A stretch of 64,000 nucleotides of DNA from Actinomadura rudentiformis (GTDB lineage Bacteria; Actinomycetota; Actinomycetes; Streptosporangiales; Streptosporangiaceae). The stretch lies in NCBI RefSeq assembly GCF_008923185.1, contig NZ_WBMT01000021.1, positions 1 to 64,000 on the forward strand. Reading direction: 5' to 3'. How positions within the stretch are numbered: the first letter of the stretch is position 1; each line of letters begins with the position of its first letter. Shown here one piece after another: positions 39,944-49,091 of the stretch. The position numbers were made by a program, and so were the translations under genes. Under the pieces are notes generated by a model. It was not told the origin of the DNA, ran no database searches, and was given only the letters and a program-made list of their open reading frames with translations.

Positions 39944-42061
39944 TCAGTGGACGGTCTCTGGTTCGGGCGCGGCCGGCGCGGCCGTCGCAGCCGGCTCGGC
40001 GAGAGCCACGCGGTCGTGCACGCGGCGGAGCGGCCGGGGCAGCCACCAGTTGCGGGCGCCGAGAAGCGTCATGGTCGCCGGCACCAGCAGCATCCGTACG
40101 ATCGTCGCGTCCAGGGCGATCGCCAGGACCAGGCCCAGCCCGATCGCCTTGATCGGGGCGAAGCCGCCGAACACGAAGCCGGTGAACACCACGGCGATCA
40201 GCAGGGCGGCCGCGGTGACGATGCCGCCGGTGCGCTGCAGGCCCTCGGCGACCGCACCCTGAGGTCCGTCACCGGCCAGCCAGCGCTCCCGGATCCGCGA
40301 CAGCAGGAAGACCTCGTAGTCCACCGACAACCCGAACGCGATCGCGCCGACCAGCACCGGGACGGTCAGGTTGAGGTAGCCGAGGCCCTGGGTGCCGAGG
40401 AGCTCGGCGAAGTGGCCGTCCTGGAACACCCAGACGACGATGCCGAGGGCGGCGCCGATGCTGAGCACGTTGGTGAGGACGGCCTTGATCGGAAGGACGA
40501 TCGAGCCGGTGAAGGCGAAGAGGAGGACCAGCGTGCCGAGGGCCATGAGCGCCGCGGCCCACGGGATGCGCTCCGTCAGCATCGCGCGGTAGTCGACCAT
40601 GCGGGCCGAGTCGCCCGTCACCTCGACCTTGAACGGAACCGGGAGATCACGGATCGCCTTGACCGCGTCCTCGGCGGGCTTCTCGCCCGGTCCCTGAGGA
40701 GTCGCCAGGAGCACGGTCTGTGTGGGCCCGAGCTTCACCTCTTCCACCTCGGCGGCTCCCGGCATGGCCTCGATGGCCTGGCGCATCCGAGCAAGGTCGG
40801 GATTCCCTGCCGGAGCGTCGGCGAGCACCTGGATCCGGCCCGCCCACTGGGCGCGTTCGGGGTAGTGAACGGCCAGCTTGTCCCACAGCTGGCGGGTCGA
40901 GGTCGACTCGGGCAACATCCGCGGGTCGCCCTGCGAGATGTGCATGCCGAGCACGGGCCCGGCGAGCGTGGCCATCACACCGAGCGTGGCCACCAGCGTC
41001 AGAACGGGGCGGCGCTGGACGCCACGGGCGACGCGGGCGAAGACGCCGCGCCCGCCGCCTTCCCTGGCTGGGGAGATCCGGTGGCCGAAGCGGCTCAGCA
41101 AGGCGGGCAGGAGGGTGAGAGCGGCGAGCATGTCGGCCAGGACGACGGCGCCGCCCGCCATGCCCATGGAGCGGAGGAACGGGTCGGGGAAGACCATCAG
41201 GCCCGCGAACGCCACCATGACGGTCAGGCCGGAGAACACGATCGTCCGGCCGGCGGTGGCGGTCGTCCGGGCGACGGCGGCCGCGACATCGGGCCCTGCC
41301 TCACCGGGCCCCGTGCGCCGCTCCTCCCGGAACCGGCTGACCATCAGCAGCGCGTAGTCGACCCCGAGGCCGACGGCCAGCATCGTGGTGATCTGGCTCG
41401 AGTAGACCGAGACCTCGGTGACCGTGCTGAACACGTACAGGATGCCGAACGTCGAGCCGATGCCGACCACCGCGATCAGGAGCGGCAACCCGGCCGCGAG
41501 CAGCCCGCCGAAGATGACCAGCAGCAGGATCAGCACCACGGGCATGCTGAGCATCTCGGCGCGCGCCACGTCCTCCTGCGCCTGCTCGTCGAACTCCGCT
41601 TCGGACAGCGGCCCGCCGGCGATGGTGACCTCGGCTCCCACGACGCCGCGCAGCTTGGCCGCGGCGGCCTCCGCCGCGTCCTCCTCGGTGTCGCCCGGCG
41701 CGACCATGACCTCCAGCAGCACCGCGTCTCCCCCGGTGGTCGCGGGCACGGCTGACGGCACGGGATCGGTGACCCCTGCGATGCCCGGGACGGCGCGCAC
41801 GGCGGCGAGCGCCGATCGCAGCGCGGGGTCTCCGGCCGGCTTGCCGGTGATGACGGCGGTCAGCCGTTCGGGCCGGGGCGCGGCCTGGTCGAGCCGCTTC
41901 TCGGCGCGGGCGGACTCGCTGCCCGAGACCTTGCCGACCTCGGGGGTCAGCCGTTCGAAGACGCCGGTGCCGATCCCGAAGCCGCCGGCCAGCACGGCGA
42001 TCCATATCACGATGACGATGTAGGGCCGGCGAACCGAGAATCCGGTGACGGTGCGGACCAT
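39944..42061 (-). CDS. MMPL-family (RND-type) transporter
   Basis: 705 residues with two repeats of one helix, a large periplasmic-type loop and five helices. First half: RRPYIVIVIWIAVLAGGFG, VVLILLLVIFGGLLAAGLP, ADMLAALTLLPALLSRFG. Second: AAALMALGTLVLLFAFTG, VGAIAFGLSVDYEVFLLSR (the GxxxDY proton-relay motif; the first half has AVGLGVDYALLMVSRFRE), then AAALLIAVVFTGFVFGG. Members export lipids, siderophores or drugs. The ATG at 42061 follows GGAGG; an ATG four codons earlier is also possible. It reads on from the two-component genes, with a small hairpin between, so control by that system is likely. Confidence 0.9.
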   Translation of the reverse strand: MVRTVTGFSVRRPYIVIVIWIAVLAGGFGIGTGVFERLTPEVGKVSGSESARAEKRLDQAAPRPERLTAVITGKPAGDPALRSALAAVRAVPGIAGVTDPVPSAVPATTGGDAVLLEVMVAPGDTEEDAAEAAAAKLRGVVGAEVTIAGGPLSEAEFDEQAQEDVARAEMLSMPVVLILLLVIFGGLLAAGLPLLIAVVGIGSTFGILYVFSTVTEVSVYSSQITTMLAVGLGVDYALLMVSRFREERRTGPGEAGPDVAAAVARTTATAGRTIVFSGLTVMVAFAGLMVFPDPFLRSMGMAGGAVVLADMLAALTLLPALLSRFGHRISPAREGGGRGVFARVARGVQRRPVLTLVATLGVMATLAGPVLGMHISQGDPRMLPESTSTRQLWDKLAVHYPERAQWAGRIQVLADAPAGNPDLARMRQAIEAMPGAAEVEEVKLGPTQTVLLATPQGPGEKPAEDAVKAIRDLPVPFKVEVTGDSARMVDYRAMLTERIPWAAALMALGTLVLLFAFTGSIVLPIKAVLTNVLSIGAALGIVVWVFQDGHFAELLGTQGLGYLNLTVPVLVGAIAFGLSVDYEVFLLSRIRERWLAGDGPQGAVAEGLQRTGGIVTAAALLIAVVFTGFVFGGFAPIKAIGLGLVLAIALDATIVRMLLVPATMTLLGARNWWLPRPLRRVHDRVALAEPAATAAPAAPEPETVH

Positions 42062-42144
42062 GACAGCCTCCATGGGTTGAGAGCTGTCCTGATGGTCTGC
42101 CTTGGACCTGCGGTGACGCCTCGCCGTGAGGAGCGGATCAGCGT

Positions 42145-42162
42145 CCCGCTCTCAAGAGCGGG
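42145..42162 (-). terminator. hairpin between the response regulator and MMPL genes
   Basis: CCCGCTCT-CA-AGAGCGGG, eight perfect pairs, just downstream of the response-regulator stop codon. It may attenuate rather than end transcription into the MMPL gene. Confidence 0.6.
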
Positions 42163-42166
42163 GGCC

Positions 42167-42868
42167 TCACTCTGGAGAGGGAGACTCGCCGGGCCGCACG
42201 AGTCCCGACTCGTACGCCAGCACCACCGCCTGCACCCGGTCCCGCAGCGCCAGCTTGCTCAGCACGCTGCTGACGTGGGTCTTGACGGTGTGCTCGGTGA
42301 CGTACAGCTCCCGCGCGATCTCCGCGTTCGACAGGCCCCTGGCGACCTGCCGCAACGTGTCGGTCTCGCGGGCGGTGAGCGTCTCCAGGCGCGCGTCCGC
42401 ACGCGGCGACACGGGCGCTCGGCCACTCCGCCCGACCACGTCGGCGATCAGCCGCCGGGTCACGGTGGGCGCGAGCAGCGCCTCTCCCCCGGCCACCACG
42501 CGCACCGCCTCGACCAGCTCGGCGCGCCGCATGTCCTTCAGCAGGAAGCCGCTGGCCCCGGCCCGCAGCGCGTCGTACACGTATTCGTCGACGTCGAACG
42601 TGGTGAGCACCAGCACCTTCGCGGACGTGTCACGGCAGATCGCCGCGGTCGCCTCGATGCCGTCCACGTTCGGCATCCGCACGTCCATGAGGACGACGTC
42701 GGGCGACAGCTCGCGCGCCGCGCGGATCGCCTCGGCCCCGTCCGCCGCCTCGCCCACGAGAGCGAGGTCGGGCTCCTCGGACAGGATCATCCCGAAGCCG
42801 TCGCGCACCAGAGCCTGGTCGTCGGCGATGAGCACGCGGATCGTCTCGTGAGGCGGCACGGCCCTCAT
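42167..42868 (-). CDS. NarL/LuxR-family response regulator
   Basis: 233 residues: receiver domain IRVLIADDQALVRDGFGMIL with the acidic pair, phospho-Asp in PDVVLMDVRMPNVDGIEAT (about residue 59), VLVLTTFDVDEYV and KDMRRAELVEAVR; then the LuxR HTH LTARETDTLRQVARGLSNAE and VTEHTVKTHVSSVLSKL. Its cognate kinase ends 11 bases upstream. The pair lies before an MMPL transporter gene and probably controls it, a common arrangement for envelope-stress or drug-efflux control. Confidence 0.95.
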   Translation of the reverse strand: MRAVPPHETIRVLIADDQALVRDGFGMILSEEPDLALVGEAADGAEAIRAARELSPDVVLMDVRMPNVDGIEATAAICRDTSAKVLVLTTFDVDEYVYDALRAGASGFLLKDMRRAELVEAVRVVAGGEALLAPTVTRRLIADVVGRSGRAPVSPRADARLETLTARETDTLRQVARGLSNAEIARELYVTEHTVKTHVSSVLSKLALRDRVQAVVLAYESGLVRPGESPSPE

Positions 42869-42879
42869 TCAACACGGCC

Positions 42880-43995
42880 CTAATTCAAAGGGAAACTGGC
42901 CTTCACGCGAAAGCCCGATCCGCCCTTCGCCGGTCCGAAAGTCAGCTCTCCCCCGGCCGCCGCGGCCCGTTCCCGCATCCCGGTCAAGCCGTGCCCGCCC
43001 GAATCGCCCGAACCGTCGCCCGGCCCGCGGCCGTCGTCGCAGACCTCCAGCCGCAGCGTGCCCTGCTCCCAGCCCACCCGGACCAGCACACTGCCGGCCT
43101 CCGCGTGCTTCACCGTGTTGGTGAGCGACTCCTGGACGATCCGGTAGGCGGTCGTCCCCAGGTCGGGCGGCACCGGCCTCGGCTCCCCCGCCTCCTCCAG
43201 CGTGACGGTCAGCCCGGTCTTCCGCACCCGGTCGACAAGGGCGGGCAACGCCCCCAGGTCCGGCTGCGGCCGCCGCGCCGCGCCCTCCGAGCGCAGCACG
43301 CCGAGCGCCCGCCGCAGCTGCGCCAGCGCCTCGCGGGACGTGACCGAAATGGTCTCGAAGACCTGCTCGGCCTTGGCCGGATCGCGGTGCACCACCGCCG
43401 ACCCGCCCTCCGCCTGAATGGCGATCATGCTCATGGAATGGGCGATGATGTCGTGCATCTCCCGGGCGATCCGTTCCCGTTCCCGGGTCGCGGCGGCGTC
43501 CTGCTCCTCGGCGAGCCGGCGCGCACGTTCCTCCAGCATCGTGATCCTGTCGCGCCGCGCCCGCGCGCCCGTGCCGAGCGCGTAGGCCACCGCGAACCCG
43601 ATGCCGACCAGCCCGAGGTTCAGCGCCTCGTCCTTGGGGATCACGATCGAGGCGGTGACGCCGATGACGGTGCCCACCACGGAGAGGGCCCTCTTCACCG
43701 GCGGGCACAGCTCGGCGAAGGTATAGGTGGCGACCAGCTGCACCGACGGGAACTGCCCCAGCAGTTCCGTCGGTGAGATCAGTGAGGTGCCGACGCCGCA
43801 GATGAACGTCACGGCGAACGGGTACTGCCGCCGCCACATCAGTGGCAACGCGTACACGCTCACCAGGAGCGGCACCCACCACTCCAGCTGCTCGTCCACG
43901 GCCGCCTGCATCAGGATCTGGACGGAGCAGACGATGGTGATCAACGCGTCCACCCCGCGCTGCGGCAACGCGCGCGCCCGCTCGATGATCGACAC
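42880..43995 (-). CDS. sensor histidine kinase (HisKA_3 / NarX type)
   Basis: 371 residues. The N-terminus has membrane segments (VDALITIVCSVQILM, WWVPLLVSVYALPLMW, VQLVATYTFAELC, ALSVVGTVIGVTASIVIP), then a coiled-coil region with ERERIAREMHDIIAHSMSM (phosphorylated His) and the ATPase domain DLGTTAYRIVQESLTNTVKH, LEVCDDGRGPGDGSGDSGGH-type G1 and GHGLTGMRERAAAAGG. Signal unknown. The GTG at 43995 is chosen (GGGAG seven bases ahead); the frame is open to another GTG at 44058. It is followed by its regulator, and the helicase gene is upstream. Confidence 0.9.
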   Translation of the reverse strand: MSIIERARALPQRGVDALITIVCSVQILMQAAVDEQLEWWVPLLVSVYALPLMWRRQYPFAVTFICGVGTSLISPTELLGQFPSVQLVATYTFAELCPPVKRALSVVGTVIGVTASIVIPKDEALNLGLVGIGFAVAYALGTGARARRDRITMLEERARRLAEEQDAAATRERERIAREMHDIIAHSMSMIAIQAEGGSAVVHRDPAKAEQVFETISVTSREALAQLRRALGVLRSEGAARRPQPDLGALPALVDRVRKTGLTVTLEEAGEPRPVPPDLGTTAYRIVQESLTNTVKHAEAGSVLVRVGWEQGTLRLEVCDDGRGPGDGSGDSGGHGLTGMRERAAAAGGELTFGPAKGGSGFRVKASFPLN

Positions 43996-44096
43996 GTGGT
44001 CACTCCCGCCGTCGTGGCCGACCACCAGTATCGAGTCCGGGCCCCTCCCCGTCCTCACTCCCAGGAGGGAGGGCTCCCGGGCCCAGGACTCCGCGT

Positions 44097-46607
44097 TCAG
44101 CCTCCCAGGCGGTCGACGGCGGTCACCCGGATGACGGCTTCACCCGCCTCGTCGGATCCGGCCAGGTCGACCTCGGCGCTGATGCCCCAGTCGCGGTCGC
44201 CCGCCGGGTCGTCGAAGACCTGCCGCACCCGCCAGAGAGCGTCCTCGGGCACCTCCTCGATCTGGAGGAGCTTGGGACCGCGCGCGTCCGGGCCGGTGAG
44301 AAGCTCGTCATGCTCCTCGAAGTAGGCCCCCATGGCGTCTGCCCAGCCGCCGGCGCCGAGCTCGGGGTCCAGCTCGCCGAGCTCGCCGTAGCGTTCGAGC
44401 GCCGCCAGCTCCACCCGCCGGAACAGCGCGTTGCGCACGAGCACCCGGAAGGCGCGGGTGTTGGCGGTGACCTTGGTGACGCGCTCCTCCAGGTCCTCGG
44501 CGAGGGTCTCGTCGGTCGGGTTGGCCAGCTGCTCCCATTCGTTCAGGAGGCTGGAGTCGACCTGGCGGACCAGCTCGCCGAGCCACTCGATGAGGTCGAT
44601 GAGGTCGTCGTTCTTGATCGACTCCGGCACGGTCTGCTGGAGGGCCTTGTAGGCGCCGGACAGGTAACGCAGCACCAGGCCCTCGCCGCGGGCGAGCTCG
44701 TAGTAGCCGATGTACTCGGTGAACGTCATCGCCCGCTCGTACATGTCCCGCACGACGGACTTGGGCCGCAGGGGATGGTCGCCGACCCAGGGGTGGCCGC
44801 GCCGGTAGATCTCGTACGCGGCCTCCAGCTCCTCTTCGAGCGGCTTGGGGTAGTCGACGTCCTGGAGCGCCTCCATGCGCTCCTCGTACTCCATGCCCTC
44901 GGCCTTCATCTCCGCGACCGCCTCGCCGCGGGCCTTGTTGAGCTGGGCGGCGAGGATCTGGCGCGGGTCGTCCAGGGTCGACTCGATCACCGACAGGACG
45001 TCCAGCGCGTACGTCGGGGAGGAGGGGTCCAGCAGCTCGAACGTGGCCAGCGCGAACGTCGACAGCGGCTGGTTGAGCGCGAAGTCCTCCTGGAGGTCCA
45101 CGGTGATCCGCGCCCAGCGGCCCTGCTCGTCGGGGACCTCCAGCTGTTCGACCACTCCCCCGGCCAGCAGCGACCGGTAGATCGCGATCGCCTGGGAGAT
45201 GTGGCGGCGCTGCTGGGGCCGCTCCTCGTGGTTGTCGGTGAGGAGCTTGCGCATCGCCTGGAACGCGTTGCCCGGCCGAGCGATCACCGACAGCAACATG
45301 GCGTGGCTGACCTGGAAGCGGGACTTCAGCGGCTCGGGCTCGGCGGTCTGGAGCTTGGTGAACGTCTCCTCGTCCCATCCGACGAAGCCCTCCGGGGGCT
45401 TCTTCCGCTGGACCTTGCGCCGCTTCTTGGGGTCGTCACCGGCCTTGGCGAGGGCCTTCTCGTTCTCCACCACGTGCTCGGGCGCCTGCGCGACGACATA
45501 GCCGACCACGTCGAACCCGGCCCGGCCCGCCCGGCCCGCGATCTGGTGGAACTCCCGCGCCCGCAGCCGCCGCACCCGGTGCCCGTCGTACTTCGACAGC
45601 GCCGTGAACACCACGGTCCGGATGGGGACGTTGACGCCCACGCCCAGCGTGTCGGTCCCGCAGATCACCTTGAGCAGCCCGGCCTGCGCCAGCCGCTCCA
45701 CCAGCCGCCGGTACTTCGGCAACATCCCGGCGTGGTGCACGCCGATCCCGTGCCGCACGAACCGCGACAGGTTGCGCCCGAACTTCGTCGTGAATCTGAA
45801 GTTGCCGATCAGCTCGGCGATCTGGGCCTTCTCCTCCTTGCTGCACACGTTGATGCTCATCAGCGACTGCGCCCGGTCGATCGCGGCCGCCTGCGTGAAG
45901 TGCACCAGGTAGACCGGGGCCTTCTGGTCCGACAACAGGTCTTCGATCGTCTCGTGCAACGGGGTGACCCGGTACTCGTACTTCAGCGGTACGGGCCGTT
46001 CCGCCGACGTCACCACCGCGGTCGGCCGCCCCGTCCGCCGCTTCAGGTCCTTCTCGAAGCGCGCGACCTCCCCCAGCGTCGCCGACATCAGCACGAACTG
46101 GGCCTGCGGCAGCTCCAGCAGCGGGATCTGCCACGCCCACCCCCGCTCCGGCTCGGAGTAGAAGTGGAACTCGTCCATCACCACGAGCCCGATGTCGGCG
46201 TCCGCGCCGTCCCGCAGCGCGATGTTGGCCAGCACCTCGGCCGTGCAGCAGATGATCGGCGCGTCCGCGTTCACACTCGCGTCGCCGGTCATCATCCCGA
46301 CGTTCTCGCTGCCGAACATCTCGATCAGGTCGAAGAACTTCTCCGACACCAGCGCCTTGATCGGCGCGGTGTAGAAGCTGACCTCGTCCCGGCCCAGCGC
46401 CGCGAACTGCGCCCCCGCCGCCACCAGGCTCTTGCCCGACCCCGTCGGTGTCGCCAGGATCACGTTCGATCCGGAGACGGCCTCGATCAGCGCCTCCTCC
46501 TGCGCCGGATACAACGTGATCCCGCGCTCGGACACCCACCCCTCGAACGCTTCGAAAAGGGCATCGGGGTCGGCGGGCTCGGCAGGAAGGCGGTCGATGA
46601 GGGTCAC
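44097..46607 (-). CDS. DUF3516-type DEAD/DEAH-box RNA helicase
   Basis: About 836 residues. Walker A is ILATPTGSGKSLVAAGAQF, motif II is LVVMDEFHFYSEPE, motif III FVLMSATLGEVARF, and motif VI FHQIAGRAGRAGFDVVGYV. The C-terminal 400 residues are the DUF3516 domain of actinobacterial helicases related to Ski2/HelY: HPWVGDHPLRPKSVVRDMY, GYYELARGEGLVLRYLSGAY and the end DPAGDRDWGISAEVDLAGSD. It probably unwinds structured RNA. A GTG at 46607 has GGATGGAG before it; the longer frame starts with TTG at 46625. Confidence 0.9.
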   Translation of the reverse strand: MTLIDRLPAEPADPDALFEAFEGWVSERGITLYPAQEEALIEAVSGSNVILATPTGSGKSLVAAGAQFAALGRDEVSFYTAPIKALVSEKFFDLIEMFGSENVGMMTGDASVNADAPIICCTAEVLANIALRDGADADIGLVVMDEFHFYSEPERGWAWQIPLLELPQAQFVLMSATLGEVARFEKDLKRRTGRPTAVVTSAERPVPLKYEYRVTPLHETIEDLLSDQKAPVYLVHFTQAAAIDRAQSLMSINVCSKEEKAQIAELIGNFRFTTKFGRNLSRFVRHGIGVHHAGMLPKYRRLVERLAQAGLLKVICGTDTLGVGVNVPIRTVVFTALSKYDGHRVRRLRAREFHQIAGRAGRAGFDVVGYVVAQAPEHVVENEKALAKAGDDPKKRRKVQRKKPPEGFVGWDEETFTKLQTAEPEPLKSRFQVSHAMLLSVIARPGNAFQAMRKLLTDNHEERPQQRRHISQAIAIYRSLLAGGVVEQLEVPDEQGRWARITVDLQEDFALNQPLSTFALATFELLDPSSPTYALDVLSVIESTLDDPRQILAAQLNKARGEAVAEMKAEGMEYEERMEALQDVDYPKPLEEELEAAYEIYRRGHPWVGDHPLRPKSVVRDMYERAMTFTEYIGYYELARGEGLVLRYLSGAYKALQQTVPESIKNDDLIDLIEWLGELVRQVDSSLLNEWEQLANPTDETLAEDLEERVTKVTANTRAFRVLVRNALFRRVELAALERYGELGELDPELGAGGWADAMGAYFEEHDELLTGPDARGPKLLQIEEVPEDALWRVRQVFDDPAGDRDWGISAEVDLAGSDEAGEAVIRVTAVDRLGG

Positions 46608-46632
46608 GGCTCCATCCTGCCGCAATGACGGC

Positions 46633-46700
46633 TATGCGCCTGCCTCGGTCATGCACCTGCCTCGGTCATGCCCCTGTCTCGGGGTCATGCGCCTGTTTCG
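46633..46700. repeat. four degenerate 17-base tandem repeats across the gnd stop codon
   Basis: ATGCGCCTGCCTCGGTC, ATGCACCTGCCTCGGTC, ATGCCCCTGTCTCGGGGTC and ATGCGCCTGTTTCGG follow one another from 46633. The last lies within the end of the 6-phosphogluconate dehydrogenase gene, whose stop codon is at 46685-46687. Confidence 0.85.
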
Positions 46701-48112
46701 GTGCGGTCGCCGCCCCAGAGGGTGTGGAAGGAGCCGTCGCGGTCGGTGCGGCGGTAGGTGTGGGCGCCGAAGAAGTCCCGCTGGCCCTGGGTGAGCGCGG
46801 CGGGCAGGCGCTCGGCGCGCAGCGAGTCGTAGTAGGCGAGCGCGGCGGAGAAGCCCGGCGTGGGGATCCCGAGGCGCACGCCAGTGGTGATCACCTGCCG
46901 CCAGGCGTCCTGGGCGGCGCCGACGGCCTCGGCGAAGTGCTCGGCCTTGAGAAGGGTGGGCAGGCCGGGGTCGGCGTCGTAGGCCTCGCGGATCTTGTCG
47001 AGGAACCGGGCCCGGATGATGCAGCCGCCGCGCCAGATGGTGGCCATCGCGCCGGGGTCGATGCTCCAGTCGTACTCGGCGCTGCCCGCCTGGATCTCGT
47101 GGAAGCCCTGCGCGTACGCGACGATCTTGGAGGCGTAGAGGGCCTGTTCGACCGCGTCGGCGAAGCCCGACTCCTCGACCTTGGCGCGGGAGGGGCCCGG
47201 GAGGTTCTGGGAGGCGTTCCGGACGTCGGCGTGGCCGGAGACGGCGCGGGCGAAGACTGCCTCGGCGATGCCGCCCACCGGGACGCCCAGGTCGAGGGCG
47301 GTCTGCACGGTCCAGCGGCCGGTGCCCTTCTGCTCGGCCTGGTCGAGGACGACGTCCACGAACGGCTTGCCGGTGGCGGCGTCGGTGTGCGCCAGCACCT
47401 CGGCGGTGATCTCGATGAGGTAGGACTCCAGGCGGCCGGTGTTCCAGGTGCGGAAGACCTCGGCGATCTCGGCCGGCGCGAGCCCGGCGGCGTGCCGGAG
47501 CAGGTCGTAGGCCTCGGCGATGAGCTGCATGTCGGCGTACTCGATGCCGTTGTGCACCATCTTGACGAAGTGGCCGGCGCCGTCCGGGCCGACGTGGGTG
47601 GCACACGGGGTGCCGTCGACCTTGGCTGAGATGTCCTCGAGGAGAGGCCCGAGTGCGTCGTAGGACTCGGCCGAGCCGCCCGGCATGATGCTCGGGCCGT
47701 TCAGCGCGCCCTCCTCGCCGCCGGAGATGCCGGTGCCGACGAAGTGCAGGCCGCGCTCGCGCAGGGCGGCCTCCCGGCGGCGGGTGTCGGCGAAGTGCGC
47801 GTTGCCGCCGTCCACGATCATGTCGCCCGGCTCCAGCAGCGGCGCGAACTCGTCGATCACCGCGTCCGTCGGAGCGCCCGCCTTGACCATGATCACCAGC
47901 CGGCGGGGCCGTTCCAGCGCGGCGACGAAATCCTCGGCCGACTCGGCGGGCACGAACGTGCCCTCGTGGCCGAACTCCTCCACGAGAGCCTTGGTCTTGG
48001 TCGAGGTGCGGTTGTGCACCGCCACCGGGTGCCCGTGCCGGGCCAGGTTGCGGGCCAGGTTGCGGCCCATGACCGCGAGTCCGGTGACACCGATACGCGC
48101 CTGCTCTGCCAT
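46685..48112 (-). CDS. gndA: NADP-dependent 6-phosphogluconate dehydrogenase (decarboxylating)
   Basis: 475 residues, the normal length of the long NADP-type enzyme. N-terminal cofactor motif IGVTGLAVMGRNLARNLARH, HNRTSTKTKALVE (NADP phosphate contact), GDMIVDGGNAHF, FVGTGISGGEEGALNGPSIM and the catalytic KMVHNGIEYADMQLIAEAY; the C-terminal IWRGGCIIRARFLDKI and FFGAHTYRRTDRDG are also present. It converts 6-phosphogluconate to ribulose-5-phosphate, CO2 and NADPH in the oxidative pentose phosphate pathway. ATG at 48112. Divergent from the GH65/beta-phosphoglucomutase operon, whose product (glucose-6-phosphate) can feed this pathway. Confidence 0.95.
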   Translation of the reverse strand: MAEQARIGVTGLAVMGRNLARNLARHGHPVAVHNRTSTKTKALVEEFGHEGTFVPAESAEDFVAALERPRRLVIMVKAGAPTDAVIDEFAPLLEPGDMIVDGGNAHFADTRRREAALRERGLHFVGTGISGGEEGALNGPSIMPGGSAESYDALGPLLEDISAKVDGTPCATHVGPDGAGHFVKMVHNGIEYADMQLIAEAYDLLRHAAGLAPAEIAEVFRTWNTGRLESYLIEITAEVLAHTDAATGKPFVDVVLDQAEQKGTGRWTVQTALDLGVPVGGIAEAVFARAVSGHADVRNASQNLPGPSRAKVEESGFADAVEQALYASKIVAYAQGFHEIQAGSAEYDWSIDPGAMATIWRGGCIIRARFLDKIREAYDADPGLPTLLKAEHFAEAVGAAQDAWRQVITTGVRLGIPTPGFSAALAYYDSLRAERLPAALTQGQRDFFGAHTYRRTDRDGSFHTLWGGDRTETGA

Positions 48113-48308
48113 GGCGATGATCCCTCTCCGTTGTGGCTCCCACGCCGTACACCAACGTACGCGCGCCGCGGGGCCACCGTTCGACCGGGCCCGAAATTGA
48201 TCAACCCCCGAATTTGATCAAGGGTGGCGCATGTCCTTGTCTTCCTTGGGGAGAAGTCGAACAGTGGGACAGAACAGTAGGACCACCACCTGAACGTGGA
48301 GGGACGGC

Positions 48309-49091
48309 GTGCTGGGATTGCCGGAGCAGGTCGAGGCCTGCCTGTTCGACCTGGACGGGGTACTGACCCGGACGGCCTCGGTGCACGCGGCCGCCTGGAA
48401 GGAGATGTTCGACTCCTTCCTGCGTGACCGCGCCGCCGCCACCGGCGGGCCGTTCGTGCCGTTCGACCCGGTCAAGGACTACGCCGCGTACGTCGACGGC
48501 AAGCGCCGCGAGGACGGCACCCGCTCGTTCCTGGCCTCGCGGGGCGTCACGCTCCCCGAGGGCGCGCCGGACGATCCGCCGGAGGCGGAGACCGTGCACG
48601 GCCTGGGACGGCGCAAGAACGAGCTGGTGCTGAAACTGATCGAGGAGAAGGGCGTCGAGGTCTTCGACGGCTCGGTGGACTACGTGCGCGCCGTCCGCGC
48701 GGCGGGGTTGCGGACCGCCGTCGTCTCGTCCAGCGCCAACACCGTCCAAGTGCTGAAGGCGGCCGGGATCACCGGCCTGTTCGACGCGCGCGTCGACGGG
48801 GTGGTGGCGCAGGAACGCGACCTCCCGGGGAAACCGGCGCCCGACATGTTCCTGGCCGGCGCGCAGGCGGTGGGGGTCCCGGCGGACCGGGCGGCCGTGT
48901 TCGAGGACGCCCTGGCCGGCGTCGAGGCGGGACACGCGGGCCGGTTCGCGGTGGTGGTGGGGGTCGACCGGATCGGGCCCGAGCACGCGGCCGCCTTGGC
49001 CGAGCACGGCGCGGACGTCGTAGTGTCGGATCTGTCCGAACTCCTCGAGTCAGGCAAGCCCGAATCCGACGAGCCCGAGGGGGCCCAGTGA
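48309..49091 (+). CDS. pgmB: beta-phosphoglucomutase (HAD family)
   Basis: 260 residues. HAD motif I is LFDLDGVLTRTASVHAAAW (nucleophile and acid Asp), motif II AVVSSSANTVQVLKAAGI, Lys in LPGKPAPDMFLAGAQ and motif IV VFEDALAGVEAGHAGRF. The insert cap reads KDYAAYVDGKRREDGTRSFL, typical of the actinobacterial enzymes fused to or beside GH65. It turns beta-glucose-1-phosphate into glucose-6-phosphate. The GTG at 48309 follows GGAGGG. It overlaps the GH65 gene (ATGAG over the stop), so the two make one metabolic module. Confidence 0.9.
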   Translation: MLGLPEQVEACLFDLDGVLTRTASVHAAAWKEMFDSFLRDRAAATGGPFVPFDPVKDYAAYVDGKRREDGTRSFLASRGVTLPEGAPDDPPEAETVHGLGRRKNELVLKLIEEKGVEVFDGSVDYVRAVRAAGLRTAVVSSSANTVQVLKAAGITGLFDARVDGVVAQERDLPGKPAPDMFLAGAQAVGVPADRAAVFEDALAGVEAGHAGRFAVVVGVDRIGPEHAAALAEHGADVVVSDLSELLESGKPESDEPEGAQ

